From assembly GCA_017411885.1 (NCBI GenBank), contig JAFQPF010000074.1:1-9204 (forward strand): DNA of 9,204 nucleotides. The letters run 5' to 3'. This DNA is from Clostridia bacterium (GTDB lineage: Bacteria > Bacillota_A > Clostridia > Oscillospirales > CAG-272). This document shows positions 5,912 to 9,204 of this stretch, one piece after another. Position 1 is the stretch's first letter. Every line of letters starts with the position of its first letter. The notes below the pieces were generated by a model. The model was not told the origin of the DNA, searched no databases, and saw nothing but the letters and a program-made list of their open reading frames with translations. The translations under genes were made by a program, and so were the position numbers.

Positions 5912-6217
5912 ATGATAGATAAGCTTGATAACGCTGAGCTTCAGGCATTTTTCAGTGCTATACTTACACTTGAAACCGCACAAGAATGCAGTAACTTTTT
6001 TGAGGATATTTGCACGATCAAGGAGATACAGGATATATCCCAGCGCCTTGAGGTCGCAAAGCAGTTAAAGGAAGGCAAGGTCTATACCGAGATCGCCGCC
6101 TCTACGGGCGCAAGCACGGCTACGATAAGCCGTGTCAACAAGTGCCTGTCCTATGGCAGCGGAGGATATAAGACCGTGCTTGAAAGGCTTGAAAAGAAAA
6201 GCGGGGGCAAGGCGTAA
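5912..6217 (+). CDS. yerC: TrpR/YerC-family regulator, likely histidine operon repressor (HisR)
   Basis: This 101-residue DNA-binding protein matches the YerC/YecD branch of the TrpR superfamily. The signature lies at residues 38-86: IQDISQRLEVAKQLKEGK, then a helix-turn-helix (about 57-80) with YTEIAASTGASTATISRVNKCL, then YGSGGY. Comparative genomic work on Gram-positive bacteria has proposed the name HisR for family members that control histidine genes, with histidine as the presumed co-repressor. That fits here, because the gene heads the his cluster, its stop (6215-6217) is 2 nt from the hisZ start, and an inverted repeat overlaps its promoter, suggesting autoregulation. It is not TrpR proper: that protein is proteobacterial and controls tryptophan genes. 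Family assignment is firm; the histidine role rests on context. Confidence 0.88.
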   Translation: MIDKLDNAELQAFFSAILTLETAQECSNFFEDICTIKEIQDISQRLEVAKQLKEGKVYTEIAASTGASTATISRVNKCLSYGSGGYKTVLERLEKKSGGKA

Positions 6218-6219
6218 AT

Positions 6220-7293
6220 ATGCAAAATTACAATGAAATTGCGTTAAGCGGTGAAGAGAAGATAATTTATTCGCTTCGCTCGCTTTATAAGGCAAGCGGT
6301 TACTCACAGTTCAAGATGAGTAAGTTTGAGGAATACGATCTTTACGGCAAGAATAAGGATTTCCTTATAAACGACGCGGTGATCACCTTTACCGATGCAT
6401 ACGGTAAGCTTATGGCACTTAAGCCGGACGTCACTTTTTCTATTATAAAAAACTGTACCGATGAGATCGGCAGAGTAAAGCGCGTTTGCTATAACGAAAA
6501 CGTATATAGGATGAGTGAGGGTGATCACGAATTCACCGAAATTATGCAAAGCGGTATCGAGTGCATCGGTGACATTGATACCTACAACATATACGAGGTG
6601 CTTTCGCTTGCAAAGCAAAGCCTTGGGATCATTACAGACGAGTACGTGCTTGATATGTCGCATCTTGGCTTTGTAGAGGGACTTATAAGCGATATCGGTG
6701 ATTGCGATATAGACGCGGTGCTTAAATGCATCGGAGAAAAGAACGCACACGGCTTAGGTGAGCTTTTAGGTGATCGCGCGACAAAGCTTCAAACGCTCAC
6801 CGGACTTTACGGAAGCTTTGATGCTGTGATACCCGAGCTTGAAAAGCTTTGTGTAAATAAAAAGTGCGAGGATGCGCTTGCCGAAATAAAGGCTCTTGCA
6901 GAGCTTTTTGAGGGAGAAGATGGAATAAAGCTTGATTTTTCGGTAATAAGCAGTGTAAATTATTATAACGGAATCGTATTCAAGGGCTTTGTGAATGGTG
7001 TGCCTAATGCTGTCCTTTCGGGCGGAAGATACGACAAGCTTATGAAAAAGCTTGGCAAAAAATCGGGGGCTGTCGGCTTTGCGGTATACCACGACAGGCT
7101 TAAATATCTTGATTACAAAAAAGAAGCGCAGAAGAAACCGGTGCTCGTGCTTTATAACGAAAATAGCAACGTTAAAGAGCTTATCGCACAAAGGGATAGG
7201 CTGATAAGTGAGGGCATTGCCTTTGAGCTTCAGAAGAACGCTTCGGATAAGCAAGCGTATTCGGATACGATTGATCTCAGAGCAAAGGAGTGA
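6220..7293 (+). CDS. hisZ: ATP phosphoribosyltransferase regulatory subunit HisZ
   Basis: This 357-residue protein is a catalytically inactive relative of histidyl-tRNA synthetase that assembles with short-form HisG and is needed for its activity and histidine feedback. The class II synthetase-like core is visible as LKPDVTFSIIKN (67-78), RVCYNENVYR (88-97), EFTEIMQSGIECIG (104-117), YYNGIVFKGFV (248-258) and SGGRYDKL (267-274). After about residue 305 a short segment (PVLVLYNEN to QKNAS) resembles the start of the synthetase anticodon-binding fold. The usual function of that domain is absent, and the protein is shorter than a true HisRS (about 420 residues). The adjacent short hisG confirms the call. 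The ATG follows the yerC stop by 2 nt with only a weak AAGG (6209-6212), so translation is probably coupled. The end overlaps the hisG ribosome binding site. Confidence 0.92.
   Translation: MQNYNEIALSGEEKIIYSLRSLYKASGYSQFKMSKFEEYDLYGKNKDFLINDAVITFTDAYGKLMALKPDVTFSIIKNCTDEIGRVKRVCYNENVYRMSEGDHEFTEIMQSGIECIGDIDTYNIYEVLSLAKQSLGIITDEYVLDMSHLGFVEGLISDIGDCDIDAVLKCIGEKNAHGLGELLGDRATKLQTLTGLYGSFDAVIPELEKLCVNKKCEDALAEIKALAELFEGEDGIKLDFSVISSVNYYNGIVFKGFVNGVPNAVLSGGRYDKLMKKLGKKSGAVGFAVYHDRLKYLDYKKEAQKKPVLVLYNENSNVKELIAQRDRLISEGIAFELQKNASDKQAYSDTIDLRAKE
7284..7290 (+). promoter_or_regulatory. Ribosome binding site that fixes the hisG start
   Basis: AAAGGAG (7284-7290) lies inside the last codons of hisZ. 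It is 8 nt from the ATG at 7299, the ideal spacing. It would overlap the in-frame GTG at 7290, so that GTG cannot be the start it serves. Confidence 0.85.
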
Positions 7294-7298
7294 ATCAG

Positions 7299-7934
7299 AT
7301 GATAAATATTGCACTTCCCAAGGGCAGACTCGGTTCACGTGCTCTTGAGTTTTTTGAAAGGGCCGGATATACCTGCCCGGCGATACACGAAAACAACCGC
7401 AAGCTCGTTTTTGAAAATGCCGAGCTTGGCGTAAGATATTTCTGGGTAAAGCCATCCGACGTTGCCATATACGTTGAAAGAGGTGCCGCCGATATAGGTG
7501 TTGCGGGAAAGGATATTTTACTTGAATATTCACCCGACGTATATGAGCTTTTGGACTTTGGCTTCGGCAAGTGCCGTATGGCGGTGGCGGCGAAAAAGGA
7601 CTTTGAATACGATCCGTTAAGACAGCTCAGAGTTGCCACCAAGTTTGTAAATATCGCCAAGAATTACTATCGCTCCAAGAGCATGGATATAGATATAATC
7701 AAGCTTAACGGCTCGATCGAGCTTGCGCCGATTCTCGGGCTTTCTGACGTTATTGTCGATATCGTGGAAACAGGAACGACGCTTCTTGAAAACGATCTTG
7801 AGCCTATTGAAACGGTAGTGCAGATAAGCGCAAGGCTTGTTGCTAACAAATCAAGCTTCAAGTTCAAAAACGATGAGATAAACGCGCTTGCAAACGCGCT
7901 TGCGAAAGAGCTTGATAAGGAGAATAAAAAATGA
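7299..7934 (+). CDS. hisG: ATP phosphoribosyltransferase catalytic subunit, short form
   Basis: HisG condenses ATP with PRPP to make phosphoribosyl-ATP, the committed first step of histidine biosynthesis. The 211-residue length is that of the short form, which lacks the C-terminal regulatory domain and depends on HisZ, encoded immediately upstream. Visible motifs are IALPKGRL (4-11), RKLVFEN (34-40), KPSDVAIYVERGAADIGVAG (51-70), CRMAVAA (92-98) and the PRPP-binding loop DIVETGTTL (154-162). The ATG at 7299 is preferred over the in-frame GTG at 7290 because of the ribosome binding site spacing and because family proteins begin just before the IALPKGRL motif. The gene starts 5 nt after the hisZ stop. 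Its TGA overlaps the hisD ATG (ATGA), indicating one co-translated transcript. Confidence 0.96.
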   Translation: MINIALPKGRLGSRALEFFERAGYTCPAIHENNRKLVFENAELGVRYFWVKPSDVAIYVERGAADIGVAGKDILLEYSPDVYELLDFGFGKCRMAVAAKKDFEYDPLRQLRVATKFVNIAKNYYRSKSMDIDIIKLNGSIELAPILGLSDVIVDIVETGTTLLENDLEPIETVVQISARLVANKSSFKFKNDEINALANALAKELDKENKK

Positions 7935-9202
7935 TAAAGATCATGGACGTAAGCCTTGTTTCGCGCGATGAAATATTCGCGCGTGCAGAGGGAATAAGCG
8001 ACGTTGGCGAAACTGTCGCTGATATAATTGCAGACGTTAGAGAAAGAGGGGACAAGGCACTTTTCGATTACGCGGAAAAGTTTGACAGAGCAAGCCTTGA
8101 GAGCCTTGAGGTAACAAAGGAGGAGATCGAAGCGGCAAGAGCCGAGGTTTCCCCCGAGCTTATCAGAATAATGGAGGATGCGGCTGAGAATATACGCGAA
8201 TTTCATAAGCATCAGGTTCGTAACAGCTTTATTCTCAACGAAAAGAAGGGCGTAGTTACAGGTCAGAAGGTTATGCCGCTTGAAAGCGTGGGACTTTACG
8301 TTCCGGGCGGTACGGCGGCGTATCCGTCAAGTGTGCTTATGAACTGTATCCCTGCAAAAATTGCGGGAGTTGAGCGCATCGTTATCGCTACCCCTGCCAC
8401 AGGCGGTAAGATAAACCCGGTCATACTCGCGGCGGCAAGCGTTGCGGGTGCTGACAAGATATATAAGATGGGCGGTGCGCAGGCGGTTGCCGCGCTTGCT
8501 TACGGAACCGAGAGCATAGCGAGAGTTGATAAGATAGTAGGCCCCGGCAACGCTTACGTTGCAGAGGCTAAGCGTCAGGTGTTTGGCAAGGTTGCGATAG
8601 ATATGATCGCAGGACCGAGTGAGATACTTATAGTAGCTGATAAAAATTCCTCGGCAAAGAATATCGCGGCAGACCTACTTTCCCAGGCAGAGCACGATAA
8701 GCTTGCAAGCGCGGTGCTTGTAACCGAAAGCACAGAGCTTGCAAAAGCGGTTTCTGAAGAGCTTGAAAGACAGATTCCGCTTCTTGAAAGAGCCGATATT
8801 GCAAGGGCGTCTATTGACAACAACGGAAAGATCATTATTTGCCCGAGTATAGAAGAGGCTATAGAAATATCAAACGATATCGCGCCCGAGCATCTTGAGC
8901 TTTGCATAGATTCACCTTTTGATTATATCGACAGCGTTAAAAACGCAGGCTCGGTATTTATGGGAAGATATTGCCCCGAGGCACTCGGAGATTATTTTGC
9001 CGGACCTAATCACACACTTCCCACAAGCGGAACGGCACGCTTTTCAAGCCCCCTTTCGGTAGACGATTTTGTTAAGAAGATGCAGTATACCTATTATTCC
9101 AAGGATGCGCTTGAAGCGGTATACAAGGATGTTGCAGGCTTTGCGAGTGCCGAGGGACTCACGGCACACGCAAAGAGCGCGCTTGTAAGATTTGAAGACT
9201 GA
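7931..9202 (+). CDS. hisD: Histidinol dehydrogenase
   Basis: HisD is a zinc enzyme that oxidises L-histidinol to L-histidine in two NAD-dependent steps, the end of the pathway. The 423-residue reading frame is complete and of normal length (about 430). Landmarks are GLYVPGGTAAYPSSVLMN (121-138), KMGGAQAVAALAYGT (179-193), IVGPGNAYVAEAKR (202-215), AGPSEILIVAD (227-237) and APEHLEL (318-324) with the catalytic pair Glu320-His321. By alignment from memory with the E. coli enzyme, the zinc ligands are Gln252 and His255 in SQAEHDKLA, Asp354 in GDYFAGPNHTLP, and His413 near the end. The ATG overlaps the hisG stop by 4 nt and has AAGGAG (7917-7922) 8 nt upstream. No terminator is seen in the 2 bases after the stop, so the operon probably continues past the window. 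Confidence 0.97.
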   Translation: MIKIMDVSLVSRDEIFARAEGISDVGETVADIIADVRERGDKALFDYAEKFDRASLESLEVTKEEIEAARAEVSPELIRIMEDAAENIREFHKHQVRNSFILNEKKGVVTGQKVMPLESVGLYVPGGTAAYPSSVLMNCIPAKIAGVERIVIATPATGGKINPVILAAASVAGADKIYKMGGAQAVAALAYGTESIARVDKIVGPGNAYVAEAKRQVFGKVAIDMIAGPSEILIVADKNSSAKNIAADLLSQAEHDKLASAVLVTESTELAKAVSEELERQIPLLERADIARASIDNNGKIIICPSIEEAIEISNDIAPEHLELCIDSPFDYIDSVKNAGSVFMGRYCPEALGDYFAGPNHTLPTSGTARFSSPLSVDDFVKKMQYTYYSKDALEAVYKDVAGFASAEGLTAHAKSALVRFED

Positions 9203-9204
9203 AC

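Noticed and set aside
6220..7293. Reading the HisZ gene as a functional histidyl-tRNA synthetase
   Set aside because: The protein is shorter, lacks a full anticodon-binding domain and has degenerate catalytic motifs, and it sits next to a short-form hisG that needs HisZ.
6766..7533. Open frame of 255 codons on the minus strand across hisZ and hisG
   Set aside because: It is antisense to two well-recognised genes and crosses their junction, and its translation shows no domain pattern.

Overview
The window looks like chromosome from an anaerobic, fibre-degrading Firmicute, probably a clostridial or Oscillospiraceae-like gut or rumen bacterium. The evidence is a dockerin-bearing secreted hydrolase, a GH51 arabinofuranosidase, a YerC/HisR-type TrpR-family regulator at the head of a his operon, the short-form HisG plus HisZ pair, an ECF S component without its energizing module nearby, and strong AAGGAG-type ribosome binding sites. 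This placement is inferred; no rRNA or marker gene is present.

Layout. (1) 1-1059, plus strand: the 3' two thirds of a GH51 alpha-L-arabinofuranosidase gene, cut by the window edge and closed by a strong hairpin terminator (1099-1130). (2) 1131-1375: an AT-rich control region with two good sigma-A promoters in tandem and a cluster of GATAC/GTATC motifs, three of them spaced by about one helical turn. (3) 1376-5119, plus strand: a 1247-residue secreted modular protein with the order signal peptide, beta module, Ig-like domain, SGNH hydrolase, beta module, Ig-like domain, SGNH hydrolase, C-terminal beta domain, dockerin. Codon use changes partway through the gene. A hairpin terminator (5133-5167) lies between it and the convergent next gene. 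(4) 5168-5707, minus strand: an ECF transporter S component of unknown substrate. (5) 5708-5911: a divergent control region with one promoter facing each way and an octamer shared by both. (6) 5912-9202, plus strand: the operon yerC(hisR)-hisZ-hisG-hisD, tightly packed and probably continuing past the right edge.

How the parts work together. The left half fits hemicellulose use: the secreted protein has two putative carbohydrate-ester hydrolase domains and a cellulosome-type anchor, and the GH51 enzyme removes arabinose from arabinoxylan or arabinan oligosaccharides. The right half is the start of histidine biosynthesis: HisZ and HisG form the ATP phosphoribosyltransferase of the first step, HisD catalyses the last two oxidations, and the TrpR-like protein is the likely repressor. 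The divergent ECF gene shares a promoter-proximal motif with the his promoter, which raises the possibility of co-regulation.

No tRNA, rRNA, CRISPR array, insertion sequence, phage gene or defence system was recognised. The least ordinary features are the double-SGNH dockerin protein with its internal codon break, its repeat-rich promoter, and the motif shared across the his/ECF intergenic region.
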